A stretch of DNA of 35,445 bases, taken from the IMG/VR virus record IMGVR_UViG_3300042464_000268, positions 1 to 35,445 of that record. One strand, given 5' to 3'. This DNA comes from a virus. Under the pieces are notes generated by a model. The model made no database searches, was not told the DNA's origin, and worked only from the letters and a program-made list of their open reading frames with translations. Shown piece by piece: positions 12,794 through 19,757 of this stretch (position 1 is the stretch's first letter; each line of letters starts with the position of its first letter). Position numbers and translations under genes: made by a program.

Positions 12794-13401
12794 TGGAACA
12801 GCGATCCGCTGAATGGTTCGCCGCGCGTCTTGGATGCGCGACCGCGTCGAAGTTTCGCGCCGTGATCTCGAAGCTGAAGTCCGGCAAGCCCGCCCAGGCT
12901 CGCATCGACTACGCGATCGAGCTCGTGACCGAGCGCTTGAGCGGTCAGCCGACTCCGCACTTCACGACGGCCGGGATGCAATGGGGAATCGACCAGGAGC
13001 CCGGCGCGCGCATCGAGTACGAATTCAAGCGAAGCGTCGAGGTGCTCGAGACCGGGTTCATGCGTCACCCGTCGCTGATGACCGGCGCCTCGCCCGACGG
13101 TTTCGTCGGCGACGAAGGCCTGATCGAGATTAAGTGTCCCTCAAGCACTACCCACATCGAGACCTGGTTGTACGGGATGCCCGGCGACCACATCGCCCAG
13201 GTGCAAGGTCAGCTCTGGATCACCGGCCGCGCCTATTGCGACTTCGTGTCGTTCGATCCGCGGATGCCGAAAGAGCTCGCGCTCTACGTTCAGCGCGTCG
13301 AGCGCGACGACATCTTTATCGCGAACCTCGACTCGGAGGTTCGACAGTTTCTCGCCGAGGTCGACGACCTCGAGCGTCAATTAAGGGAGAAAGCAGCATG
13401 A
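12790..13401 (+). CDS. YqaJ-family (lambda Exo-like) 5'-3' exonuclease
   Basis: A 203-residue nuclease that resects double-stranded DNA to give single strands for the annealase encoded next. Family landmarks are 'QRSAEWFAARLGCATASKF' at the start, 'MQWGIDQEPGARIEYE', 'MTGASPDGFVGDEGLIEIKCP' with the catalytic D and E-x-K of the PD-(D/E)xK fold, and 'HIAQVQGQLWITGRAYCDFV' with the Gln helix. I choose ATG 12790, which overlaps the upstream stop and gives the family N-terminus; the frame extends further back only as a shadow. Its stop overlaps the RecT start by ATGA. Confidence 0.95.
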   Translation: MMEQRSAEWFAARLGCATASKFRAVISKLKSGKPAQARIDYAIELVTERLSGQPTPHFTTAGMQWGIDQEPGARIEYEFKRSVEVLETGFMRHPSLMTGASPDGFVGDEGLIEIKCPSSTTHIETWLYGMPGDHIAQVQGQLWITGRAYCDFVSFDPRMPKELALYVQRVERDDIFIANLDSEVRQFLAEVDDLERQLREKAA

Positions 13402-14111
13402 GTACAGCGATCCAAGCCGTCAGCGTGACGGACATCGAGAAGATGGCGACCGCGATTGCGAAGTCCGGCCTCTTTGGAATGCGGACGCCCGACCAGGCGA
13501 TGAGTTTGATGCTGATTGCCCAGGCGGAAGGTCTGCACCCGGCGATCGCCGCGCGCGACTACCACATCATCCAGGGACGGCCCTCGCTGAAGAGCGACGC
13601 CCTGCTCGCTCGTTTTCAAGCGAACTGCGGGAAGATCGAATGGACCGAGTACACCGACCAGGCGGTCGCCGCGAAGGTGTCGCACCCGGCCGGAGGCGTC
13701 GTCGAGATCCGATGGACGTTCCAGATGGCCGAACGCGCCGGGCTCACGAAGAACCCGACCTGGCGTCAGTACCCGCGGCAGATGCTCCGCGCGCGAGTGA
13801 TCTCCGAAGGCGTCCGCGCCGTGTTCCCAGGGGTCGCGGTTGGCGTCTACACCTCCGAAGAGATCCAGGACATGACGATTGCGAGCTCGAGCGCGACGGT
13901 CGTCGCTGCGGAGCCGCAGCTCGCCGATCCCGTCGCCCTGGTTCGGGAGGCGCCGGATCTCGAGGCGCTGAAGACGCGGTTCCGCGATTCGGTCGTGCTC
14001 GCCAGGAAGTCGAAGGATCGCGAACAGGAGGCCGCGCTGAATGCCGCGAAGGATGCCAGGAAGGCGGAGCTCGAGGCGATTGTCGTTGAGCCCGAGGAGG
14101 TTGCAGCATGA
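13398..14111 (+). CDS. recT: RecT-family single-strand annealing protein
   Basis: A 237-residue annealase that coats the strands made by the exonuclease and pairs them with homologous DNA. Landmarks are 'RTPDQAMSLMLIAQAEGLHP', 'ARDYHIIQGRPSLKSDALLA', 'FQMAERAGLTKNPTWRQYPR' and 'LRARVISEGVRAVFPGVAVG'. The last sequence is the RecT motif that includes the conserved Arg residues. The C-terminal 60 or so residues are charged and low in complexity ('KSKDREQEAALNAAKDARKA'). ATG 13398 overlaps the exonuclease stop, and the next gene again overlaps by ATGA. The pair could drive recombination between repeats in the phage, such as those in the fibre gene. Confidence 0.9.
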   Translation: MSTAIQAVSVTDIEKMATAIAKSGLFGMRTPDQAMSLMLIAQAEGLHPAIAARDYHIIQGRPSLKSDALLARFQANCGKIEWTEYTDQAVAAKVSHPAGGVVEIRWTFQMAERAGLTKNPTWRQYPRQMLRARVISEGVRAVFPGVAVGVYTSEEIQDMTIASSSATVVAAEPQLADPVALVREAPDLEALKTRFRDSVVLARKSKDREQEAALNAAKDARKAELEAIVVEPEEVAA

Positions 14112-14293
14112 GCACCGAAGCTCTCGAGAACCTGGTGAAGGTGGCCGACGTTGCGAGCTCTCGGCAGCTCGTCTCGGACGTCGTTCGCGCCGCTTATGCG
14201 CTCGGCAAGTTCGACGCGGTCATCGAGCAGACGCTCGCCGAGGTCAATGCGCGCCGCCGCGAGCTTGATCGTGGTCGGGAGGTGCTCTCGTGA
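14108..14293 (+). CDS. Small helical protein of the recombination operon
   Basis: A 61-residue, fully helical and amphipathic protein: 'STEALENLVKVADVASSRQL', then 'VRAAYALGKFDAVIEQTLAE' and 'RRRELDRGREVLS'. No known motif is visible. It overlaps RecT upstream and the HTH protein downstream by 4 nt each, so it is a real member of the operon. It could be a small regulator or RecT accessory. The evidence is purely positional. Confidence 0.55.
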   Translation: MSTEALENLVKVADVASSRQLVSDVVRAAYALGKFDAVIEQTLAEVNARRRELDRGREVLS

Positions 14294-14520
14294 GCCGCTC
14301 CCAGACTGATCAGATCCGCTCCGCTTTGCTGTCTGGCCTCGAGCTGACACCGCTCGACGCGCTCGAGAGGTTCGGATGTTTCCGCCTCGCCGCTCGAGTA
14401 GCGGATCTTCGCGCCGAAGGCCTCGACATCGAGACCGTCACCGAGACCAGGAACGGGAAAAAGTTCGCGCGCTATCGCGTCGCGCAGCCGGTCCTGCCGG
14501 GCTTCGAGCTCGCAATGTAA
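14290..14520 (+). CDS. Phage helix-turn-helix protein (HTH_39-like)
   Basis: A 76-residue protein with a winged-helix look: 'SQTDQIRSALLSGLELTPLD', 'ALERFGCFRLAARVADLRAE', 'GLDIETVTETRNGKKFARYR'. The TPLxALxxFGxxRLAARxxDLR pattern is that of the small phage HTH family often encoded beside recombination genes. It probably binds DNA and may regulate the operon or act with the integrase, for example as a directionality factor. The latter is speculative but testable, because the integrase gene lies three genes downstream. GTG 14290 overlaps the upstream stop (GTGA). Confidence 0.75.
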   Translation: MSRSQTDQIRSALLSGLELTPLDALERFGCFRLAARVADLRAEGLDIETVTETRNGKKFARYRVAQPVLPGFELAM

Positions 14521-14529
14521 TCATCGACG

Positions 14530-14820
14530 ATGCGCGCGTTCCTCCCTACGGAGCCCGGCCCCGTCGCGCAAGCCGGAACCTATATGTCAGTATTTTATTC
14601 AGCGATGTGCGACCTCGAGATCGTCGGTCACGTTTCAGCCATCCCAGACGCGAGCGAGCTCTCCCAGGCGCTTGCTGCTCGAGTGAAGCTCCTTGTCGAG
14701 GAGCGCGACGAGTTGAAGAGGACCGCCGGAGAGCTACAGAAAAAGCTGCTTTCGTTACAGCTCGGGATCGCCGAGGACAAGCTCGACGCCTATGTCGAGA
14801 TCGTCGAGAAGGCCGCATGA
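14530..14820 (+). CDS. Coiled-coil hypothetical protein
   Basis: A 96-residue protein. Residues 1-50 are mixed ('AQAGTYMSVFYSAMCDLEIV'), and residues about 50-85 form a probable coiled coil ('AARVKLLVEERDELKRTAGE', 'LQKKLLSLQLGI'). No catalytic motif or membrane span is present. It starts 10 nt after the HTH gene and overlaps the next short gene by ATGA. Such short coiled-coil proteins are common in phage early operons and usually lack assigned function. Confidence 0.5.
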   Translation: MRAFLPTEPGPVAQAGTYMSVFYSAMCDLEIVGHVSAIPDASELSQALAARVKLLVEERDELKRTAGELQKKLLSLQLGIAEDKLDAYVEIVEKAA

Positions 14821-14939
14821 ATCCAGCGCTCCGAGAGCTTGTTGAGCTGCTCGCCCGAGCCGCCTACCAGGCGCTCCGGGACGCGCCGCCGCCCTCCCAG
14901 GACGCCGAGAAGTTGATAGAGCACCGCCCCGCAGCATAA
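14817..14939 (+). CDS. 40-residue hypothetical protein before the integrase
   Basis: A short frame starting 'MNPALRELVELLARAAYQAL', with one amphipathic helix, then a Pro-rich turn and 'DAEKLIEHRPAA'. ATG 14817 overlaps the upstream stop (ATGA). Its stop codon TAA forms part of the inverted repeat at 14934-14952 that covers the integrase ribosome site, so ribosomes ending here would open that hairpin. Its main role may be to couple integrase translation to the operon. Confidence 0.5.
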   Translation: MNPALRELVELLARAAYQALRDAPPPSQDAEKLIEHRPAA

Positions 14940-14952
14940 GGTGACGTTATGC
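14934..14952 (+). promoter_or_regulatory. Inverted repeat over the integrase ribosome site and start
   Basis: GCATAA-GGTGACG-TTATGC is a perfect 6-bp dyad with a 7-nt loop. The loop holds the integrase ribosome site (AAGGTG) and the 3' arm contains its ATG. As RNA it could hide the start until a ribosome terminating at the upstream TAA unfolds it. As DNA it could also be a binding or crossover site. Seen directly; role inferred. Confidence 0.45.
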
Positions 14953-16544
14953 GCGCCATCATTTACGCCCGATATTCGACCGAGCACCAGACGGAATCAA
15001 CGATCGTCGATCAGCTTCGGCGGTGCCGCGACTACGCGAAAAATCACGAGCTAAAGGTCGTCGCGGAATACACCGACGAGGGGATCTCCGGCGCTGCGAT
15101 CGGGAACAGGCCCGGTGTCCAGAGGGCGCTCGCCGAGCTCAAGTCAGGTGACCTCCTCCTGGTCGTCGACACGACCCGGCTGTCAAGATCGCAGGATCTT
15201 GCGCCGTTGCTGACCAGGTTGCGTCACCGAGGTATCCGCGTCGTCGGCGTCCTGGACGGGTTCGACTCGGACAGCCGGACGGCTCGGATGCAGGCGGGTC
15301 TCTCTGGAATTATGAGCGAGGAGTTCCGCGCGCAGATTGCATCGCGGACGCATTCTGCGCTCGATATGAGGGCTCGCCTGGGAAAGGCGACCGGCGGGAA
15401 GTGTTACGGATACTCGAAGGCGGGAGAGATCATCGAAATGGAGGCCGCGATTGTGCGCGAGGTGTTTGAGCGCGCAGCTCGAGGCGAGTCGATGAAGGCG
15501 ATCGTCGTCGACTTGAATCGACGCGGAGTGCCGTCGCCCGGCTCGACCTGGGAGCGAAAGACTCGCCGGTCGGACGGGTTGTGGCTTGTGTCCGGCGTTC
15601 ACTCGATGCTTGCGAACGATCGCTATATCGGCCGGGTCGTGTGGAATCGCTCGATTTGGAGGCGAGATCCGGACAGCGGAAAGCGTCAGCGCGTTGAGCG
15701 TCCGGAGTCGGAATGGATCGTCACGGATGGCCCTGCGATCGTCGAGCTCGAGGCCTGGGAGAAGGTGCGCGCCCTGGCACAGCCGAGAAAGTTTCACGGC
15801 GGGACGAGGGGCCGCGGCCCGAAGTACGTCCTCTCCGGGATTCTGGTCTGCGGGGAATGCGGCGGGAAGCTTGTTGCGACCGGCGCGAACGGCAGTCGGT
15901 ACTATTGCGGAACGCGGCACCAGGGAGGCGACGCGGCCTGCTCGAACTCGGTCGGCGCGAGGCGGGACGTAGCGGAGGAGAAGCTGCTCGAGCCGATCTC
16001 GTCACAGCTCCTCTCGAATGAGGCGGTCGAGTTGGCCGTCCAGATGATCCGGCAATGGCGACGAGATGAGCGCACCGAGTCGACGCGCCCGGCGGAGCTC
16101 GAGGAGCTCGATCGCCGGATTGCCCGGCTCGAGGCCCAGGTCGCCCAGGGTGCGCTCGACCGGGAAGACATTGCGCCCTCGGTCGCCGCGCTCATTGAGC
16201 GTCGTCGGTCGCTCCTGGCGAGCTCCTGGCGGAAGGCGGGCGCCAGGTCGAACATCGACCAGGGAGCCGCGGAGGACGCCTATCGGAAGGCGGTCGCCAA
16301 TATGCGGGAGGCTTTACAGGGACCGGCGGGTCGAGCTCGAGCGGCCGTTCACGCGCTTCTGGGGGACGTCATTTGTCGCCCGGAGGGGTCCATTCTTGTT
16401 GCTGAATTGCAACTAAACACCTCGCCGCTGCTGTCTGCGGCGGGTGTTTCACTGAATGGTAGCGGGGGCCCGCTCCCGATTTATGAAATAGTACCACTTG
16501 TGAAAGGCGGACCGGCGCTATTTGCGAATAGGCTCGCTGCCTAG
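14949..16544 (+). CDS. int: Large serine integrase
   Basis: A 531-residue large serine recombinase that should integrate and excise the phage circle between short att sites. The catalytic resolvase domain (1-150) has 'IYARYSTEHQ' with Ser10 as nucleophile and 'DTTRLSRSQD'. The recombinase domain (about 155-270) follows. The zinc-ribbon domain has Cys301/Cys304 ('LVCGECGGK') and Cys320/Cys331 ('YYCGTRH...CSN'). A coiled coil ('ELDRRIARLEAQVAQGALDR') lies near residues 383-425. Large serine integrases are less common than tyrosine ones in phages of Gram-negatives. The last 30 residues are atypical. The 3' end overlaps the convergent Rz1 gene by 27 nt. An accessory factor is expected for excision. 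Confidence 0.95.
   Translation: MRAIIYARYSTEHQTESTIVDQLRRCRDYAKNHELKVVAEYTDEGISGAAIGNRPGVQRALAELKSGDLLLVVDTTRLSRSQDLAPLLTRLRHRGIRVVGVLDGFDSDSRTARMQAGLSGIMSEEFRAQIASRTHSALDMRARLGKATGGKCYGYSKAGEIIEMEAAIVREVFERAARGESMKAIVVDLNRRGVPSPGSTWERKTRRSDGLWLVSGVHSMLANDRYIGRVVWNRSIWRRDPDSGKRQRVERPESEWIVTDGPAIVELEAWEKVRALAQPRKFHGGTRGRGPKYVLSGILVCGECGGKLVATGANGSRYYCGTRHQGGDAACSNSVGARRDVAEEKLLEPISSQLLSNEAVELAVQMIRQWRRDERTESTRPAELEELDRRIARLEAQVAQGALDREDIAPSVAALIERRRSLLASSWRKAGARSNIDQGAAEDAYRKAVANMREALQGPAGRARAAVHALLGDVICRPEGSILVAELQLNTSPLLSAAGVSLNGSGGPLPIYEIVPLVKGGPALFANRLAA
16416..16448. terminator. Strong hairpin in the integrase 3' end, candidate two-way terminator
   Basis: AACACC-T-CGCCGC pairs with GCGGCGGGTGTT over 12 bp with one bulged T and an 8-nt loop. 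It lies where the plus-strand operon meets the minus-strand lysis genes. T-runs after it are short on both strands (TTT), so termination is only possible. A second dyad, AGCGGG-GG-CCCGCT, follows at 16461-16474. Confidence 0.3.
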
Positions 16545-16793
16545 CCTACAGCTCGCCAGGGAGCGCACAGAGCGGAGCTTGAGGTTCGCCTCCCCGAGGC
16601 ACTCGGTCGCGTCTATGTACGCTCTGGCGAGGTCTCCGTTCGTTTTAAGCGATCGCTCCGGGACGATACATTCCGCGGTCAGGAAGTCAGGGATCGGAGG
16701 ACAGGTTTCGACGATCACCGAGCGACTGGCGCACCCCGTCAGGAATAGGAGCGAGAGCCCAATCGCGGCTCGCCGGGTCGGTTGTCGTGGCAT
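16518..16793 (-). CDS. Outer-membrane spanin, Rz1-like lipoprotein
   Basis: A 91-residue lipoprotein. The signal 'RRAAIGLSLLFLTGC' carries a lipobox (LTGC) with the acylated Cys at about residue 21, followed by a short periplasmic chain with Cys and Pro ('VETCPPIPDFLTAECIVPE'). It starts inside the Rz gene in another frame (107 nt overlap), the classic nested Rz/Rz1 arrangement. With its partner it fuses inner and outer membranes in the last step of lysis. It is the last gene on the minus strand and overlaps the convergent integrase by 27 nt. Confidence 0.85.
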   Translation of the reverse strand: MPRQPTRRAAIGLSLLFLTGCASRSVIVETCPPIPDFLTAECIVPERSLKTNGDLARAYIDATECLGEANLKLRSVRSLASCRLGSEPIRK

Positions 16794-17052
16794 TGGCTAG
16801 ATCCTCTCGTTTGCGGTTGGCCTGGCGCCGAGCTGCTGTCAGGTCGCGCTCGAGGCCTGTCAGGACGAGCTGCTGTTCGGCGAGCGCCTCGGCGAATCGT
16901 TCGCCCGCCTCCGCCGTTGTCGCCTCCCACCGGACCCGCTCGGCCTCGACACCGTTCCCATAGGCCCATCTGTAGGAGCCGACCAGGAGCGCCAGGATCG
17001 CCAGGACGGCGACCAGGTGCGGGAGGTATCGCAGGAGCCAGGGAGGGATCAT
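16687..17052 (-). CDS. Inner-membrane spanin, Rz-like
   Basis: A 121-residue protein with an N-terminal membrane anchor ('LVAVLAILALLVGSYRWAYG', residues about 12-31) and a long periplasmic coiled coil ('VRWEATTAEAGERFAEALAE', then 'LTGLERDLTAARRQANRKRE'). This is the i-spanin layout. It overlaps the DUF3310 stop by ATGA, and the Rz1 gene is nested in its 3' third. Together these two proteins show that the host has an outer membrane. Confidence 0.85.
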   Translation of the reverse strand: MIPPWLLRYLPHLVAVLAILALLVGSYRWAYGNGVEAERVRWEATTAEAGERFAEALAEQQLVLTGLERDLTAARRQANRKREDLANATTTDPASRDWALAPIPDGVRQSLGDRRNLSSDP

Positions 17053-17264
17053 TCGCGCGGGTCTCGGCCGGTGAGCCAGGTGATGTACCAGATCGCCTTC
17101 CCGGCCTCCTGCTCCGGCGCGTCCTTCTTGCCGAGGCGCCAGAGGTAGGCCATCGCGGAGCCCTTAACGTAGCCCCGGAACTCCTCCGGCGTCAGAGCTG
17201 CGCGCAGCGCGTCGATGCACTCGATGTCGCCCTGGTAGTGGCTCGGATTAATCGCGTCCTTCAT
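17049..17264 (-). CDS. DUF3310 protein
   Basis: A 71-residue protein with the DUF3310 pattern: 'INPSHYQGDIECIDALRAAL' at the start, 'EFRGYVKGSAMAYLWRLGKK' in the middle and 'DAPEQEAGKAIWYITWLTGR' at the end. The family is common in phages and sometimes labelled nucleotide kinase-like, without proof. I choose ATG 17264 because it overlaps the phosphoesterase stop (ATGA) and has GAGGG upstream; ATG 17288 is also possible. Its usual neighbours are DNA metabolism genes, so its place inside a lysis cassette is unusual. Confidence 0.85.
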   Translation of the reverse strand: MKDAINPSHYQGDIECIDALRAALTPEEFRGYVKGSAMAYLWRLGKKDAPEQEAGKAIWYITWLTGRDPRE

Positions 17265-18457
17265 GCGGCCCTCGATATGCTGATCCATTCGGTCTTTGAC
17301 GCGGTCGTGCCGCGCTGAACGTAGACCGGCATCCGGAACGTGATTCCGTGCTGCGGGTGCGTGATCCAGAGCGCCTGTTGAGCGGGCTCATAGTCGAAGT
17401 TGCCTGCGTCGGCATACTCGTCGTATCCCTTGAGCGAGCCGTTCACAATGAAGCGATTCATGTGAATGTATTGATGCCAATGGCCGAGGAGCATCACGTC
17501 GAAGCTCTTGTCGGTCTGGACGTTGCGCGCGCGCTTCTTTTTGTCGCCGCGCGAGATCGGACCGAGCGCACCGATCATGCCGTCGCCGCCGCGGAACTGG
17601 TCGCCGTGCGTAAGGAGATACCGCGTCCCGAAGATCTTGTAGTAGGCGTCGGGCCCTTCCGGAATCAGGAACGTCACGCGGCGATCGGCCTCGAAGACCT
17701 TCGCGAGCATCTGATACAAAAGCCAGTCGAAGTTCGTGTGGTTGCGCCGCTTCGCTCGAGGCTTGCGGCTCGTGCGGCCGTGGTTGCCGGTGACGCAGGG
17801 AACGAACACCGCGCCGAACTCGTCCGCCAGGGTGCGAACGCACCAGGACAAAACACCGACGAGCTCGATCAGCGCGGGCATCGTCGGCATTTCGTTCGTT
17901 TCGGATAGCTCCTCGTGAATGTCGCCGGAGAGCATATCGCCGCCCAGGATCAAGACACACCCCGGATACTTGCCGCCCTGGATGTGCTTCCGCAGGAGCT
18001 CGATCGCGACCGTGATAAAGGTGCGCGCTCGATCCTTGGCGATCTCGACGTTGTACTCGTTCACGCCTCCGATCTCGGCCGGTCGGACGACCTCGCCGAA
18101 GTGCCAGTCGCTCGCGAACAGCGTCGGGACGCCTGCGAAGTCGGAGACCGCCCTTGAGGGTTTGGTCATCCAGGACGGAGGGTCGACCGAGGCGCGCGAG
18201 AGCTTAAAGATCTCGTCGCGAACGACCGCGTCATTCAGCATCTTGCCCTCGAGCTCCTTTATGTGAGCTCGAGCTGCGCGAAGCTGCTCGTCGACGGTTT
18301 GCGGACGTTGCTCCGCTCCCTCGATGCGGTCGACGTGCAGACGAATCGTCCCGGCGTTGACACCGAGCGCGAGGGCCGTCTGTCGCAAGTTGCGACCGTG
18401 TTTAATCCAAGCTGCGTGAACAGCCGCCGAGTCTAGGTTTTTTTTTGCAGTTGTCAT
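17261..18457 (-). CDS. HTH-calcineurin-like metallophosphoesterase
   Basis: A 398-residue fusion. Residues 1-45 contain a helix-turn-helix ('GRNLRQTALALGVNAGTIRL'), followed by a coiled linker. Residues about 108-395 are a calcineurin-type phosphoesterase with all metal-binding blocks visible: 'LFASDWHFGE' (D117, H119), 'LILGGDMLSGD' (D174), 'VTGNHGR' (N225, H226), 'LLTHGDQF' (H284) and 'LLGHWHQ' (H326, H328). It could cleave a phosphodiester or nucleotide, and the HTH implies DNA contact. Substrate is unknown. It overlaps the zincin gene by ATGA and has nine A residues soon after the start. It splits the lysis cassette; its role there is unclear. Confidence 0.85.
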   Translation of the reverse strand: MTTAKKNLDSAAVHAAWIKHGRNLRQTALALGVNAGTIRLHVDRIEGAEQRPQTVDEQLRAARAHIKELEGKMLNDAVVRDEIFKLSRASVDPPSWMTKPSRAVSDFAGVPTLFASDWHFGEVVRPAEIGGVNEYNVEIAKDRARTFITVAIELLRKHIQGGKYPGCVLILGGDMLSGDIHEELSETNEMPTMPALIELVGVLSWCVRTLADEFGAVFVPCVTGNHGRTSRKPRAKRRNHTNFDWLLYQMLAKVFEADRRVTFLIPEGPDAYYKIFGTRYLLTHGDQFRGGDGMIGALGPISRGDKKKRARNVQTDKSFDVMLLGHWHQYIHMNRFIVNGSLKGYDEYADAGNFDYEPAQQALWITHPQHGITFRMPVYVQRGTTASKTEWISISRAA

Positions 18458-18750
18458 TCTGTTTTAAACGTCACAAGCGCCTGCATTAGGAGCGCACCGA
18501 GGTTGTCAACAAACACCTCGTCGTGCGACAGCTCGTGATTCATCATGTCTAGGAGTGCGTGACAGAGCTCGTGACAGAAGGTTGCCTGGAGCTGTGTCTC
18601 GATCGGATCTGCAATAAGGTCGATGCGAAGCTTGTCGGGCATCCACATTCCGACGACGTTTTTTCCGTGGCGCCACTTCGAGCGCGGGATGACGCGGACC
18701 TTGATAGTGTGTGCAAGGAGTTGAAACTCTTTCGGGATGCCGCTTGACAC
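18454..18750 (-). CDS. Small zincin-type metalloprotease-like protein
   Basis: A 98-residue protein with a zinc protease core: 'QATFCHELCHALLDMM' gives HExxH (H60, E61, H64), and a downstream 'SHDEVFVDNLGALL' can provide the third ligand (E78). The N-terminal half is a short beta domain ('AHTIKVRVIPRSKW', 'LRIDLIADPI'). This minimal zincin form resembles phage and ImmA/IrrE-like peptidases. It is translated from GTG 18750, four bases after the holin-like stop, and its stop overlaps the phosphoesterase ATG. Target unknown; repressor, host factor or wall-associated proteins are possible. Confidence 0.75.
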   Translation of the reverse strand: MSSGIPKEFQLLAHTIKVRVIPRSKWRHGKNVVGMWMPDKLRIDLIADPIETQLQATFCHELCHALLDMMNHELSHDEVFVDNLGALLMQALVTFKTE

Positions 18751-18754
18751 CGGA

Positions 18755-18982
18755 TCACCGATGCGGGAGCGGGCTCGTCGTGATTGCTCGCAGCGCGAGA
18801 TTCACAATCGAGCCGAGAAGCAGAATCCCTGCGGCGACTTCCGAGCCGAATAGCGTTGTCAGATGAGCGCCGGAGAGCTCGAGGCCACCCAGGACAGCGA
18901 GCAGGACGTTGATCCATACCGTCCGCGAGCGCAGAGCGCCTCGCAGCCAATTACGCAACGAGATCGGTAACTCTTCCGTCAT
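18755..18982 (-). CDS. Holin-like membrane protein
   Basis: A 75-residue protein with two hydrophobic segments (residues about 22-40 'TVWINVLLAVLGGLELSG', and 46-66 'GSEVAAGILLLGSIVNLALR') joined by a short loop. A basic start and the Arg/His-containing end are consistent with a class II-like holin. It overlaps the amidase gene by 32 nt and is followed by accessory genes and then spanins, so the position fits the role of timing and releasing the lysin. Sequence family not named with certainty. Confidence 0.6.
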   Translation of the reverse strand: MTEELPISLRNWLRGALRSRTVWINVLLAVLGGLELSGAHLTTLFGSEVAAGILLLGSIVNLALRAITTSPLPHR

Positions 18983-19493
18983 GTGCGGTTCTCCGTAGTA
19001 GGTTGGCGAGCGCCGCGCAACAGCTCGAGCGCTTCGCTCGGATGTCCGCGGCGTGATAGATGAACTCCGGCTCGAGGATCAGCGACGTGCAGCGCGTCGC
19101 CTTGAGGAAGTAGAGCGGCCCCTTCGACTTGTCGGCCTGGTAGAAGCCAGGCTTCACCCCTCGATCAGGGGCGAAAAACTGCGCGAGAATTGCCTGAATC
19201 GGCCGCGCGGCCAGTAGCCCGGTCGTGCTGCCTGGCGAATAAAGCGACTCGCTGCCCTGCCCGCGGTTGCCGGGTCCGGCGTTGAAGTGAATCTCAAGCG
19301 CAAGATCCGAGAGGCTCGCTTGAGCATTGATCCAACGGACCTTCGCGCCGAGCTCGCCGGTCGGGACGACCCTTGCCCCCGGTATTAGCCGCGCGAGCTC
19401 CGTCACCCAGGCCTGCGCCTCGGTATGCTCGACAAAGCCCTGCCAGGCCGCGCCAGGCGCGCGCGGGTAATGTCCGGCCGATAGGAAAAGCAT
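18951..19493 (-). CDS. Endolysin: N-acetylmuramoyl-L-alanine amidase (Amidase_3)
   Basis: A 180-residue zinc amidase that cuts the bond between muramic acid and the stem peptide. Zinc ligands and base are visible: H8 in 'LFLSAGHYPRAPGA', E22 in 'FVEHTEAQ', H69 in 'LALEIHFNAG', and the catalytic Glu in 'LILEPEFIYH' (E141 or E143). There is no signal peptide or cell-wall-binding domain, so it needs the holin for access. ATG 19493 shares its A with the stop of the upstream coiled-coil gene (TGATG). Single-domain lysins of this size are typical for Gram-negative hosts. Confidence 0.9.
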   Translation of the reverse strand: MLFLSAGHYPRAPGAAWQGFVEHTEAQAWVTELARLIPGARVVPTGELGAKVRWINAQASLSDLALEIHFNAGPGNRGQGSESLYSPGSTTGLLAARPIQAILAQFFAPDRGVKPGFYQADKSKGPLYFLKATRCTSLILEPEFIYHAADIRAKRSSCCAALANLLRRTAHDGRVTDLVA

Positions 19494-19753
19494 CAGCGAC
19501 GAACGAGAGCTCGATCGAGCTTGTCCTCGATCGACTTGAGACGCTCCGTCTGGTTGGCTAGCTGCGACTCGATGACCGCGATGCGCCGATCGGCCTCCGG
19601 TTGGATTTTTATCTGCTCGACGCTATCGAGGCGCTTTGTCATGTTTTCGAGGCGCTCGGTCATCTGCCCGCCCCAATAGACGAGCGCGATTACAAGGGAA
19701 ATATCGACCAGGAGCGAACCCGGCGGGACCTTGAGCTTTGTTGCATCGAACAT
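19493..19753 (-). CDS. Membrane-anchored coiled-coil protein before the lysin
   Basis: An 86-residue protein: a short N-terminus, a membrane helix ('PPGSLLVDISLVIALVYWGG', residues about 10-30), then a heptad-rich coiled coil ('LENMTKRLDSVEQ', 'AVIESQLANQTERLKSIEDK'). Such proteins often precede phage lysis genes and have been likened to XhlA-type or holin-accessory proteins; the topology fits but the family is not clear. I choose ATG 19753, which follows GAGGA at good distance just after the tail tip stop, rather than ATG 19768, which would overlap that gene. Confidence 0.6.
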   Translation of the reverse strand: MFDATKLKVPPGSLLVDISLVIALVYWGGQMTERLENMTKRLDSVEQIKIQPEADRRIAVIESQLANQTERLKSIEDKLDRALVRR

Positions 19754-19757
19754 CGAC

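Noticed and set aside
15183-15920. 245-codon minus-strand frame inside the integrase gene
   Set aside because: Antisense shadow of a complete serine integrase with all its catalytic and zinc residues.
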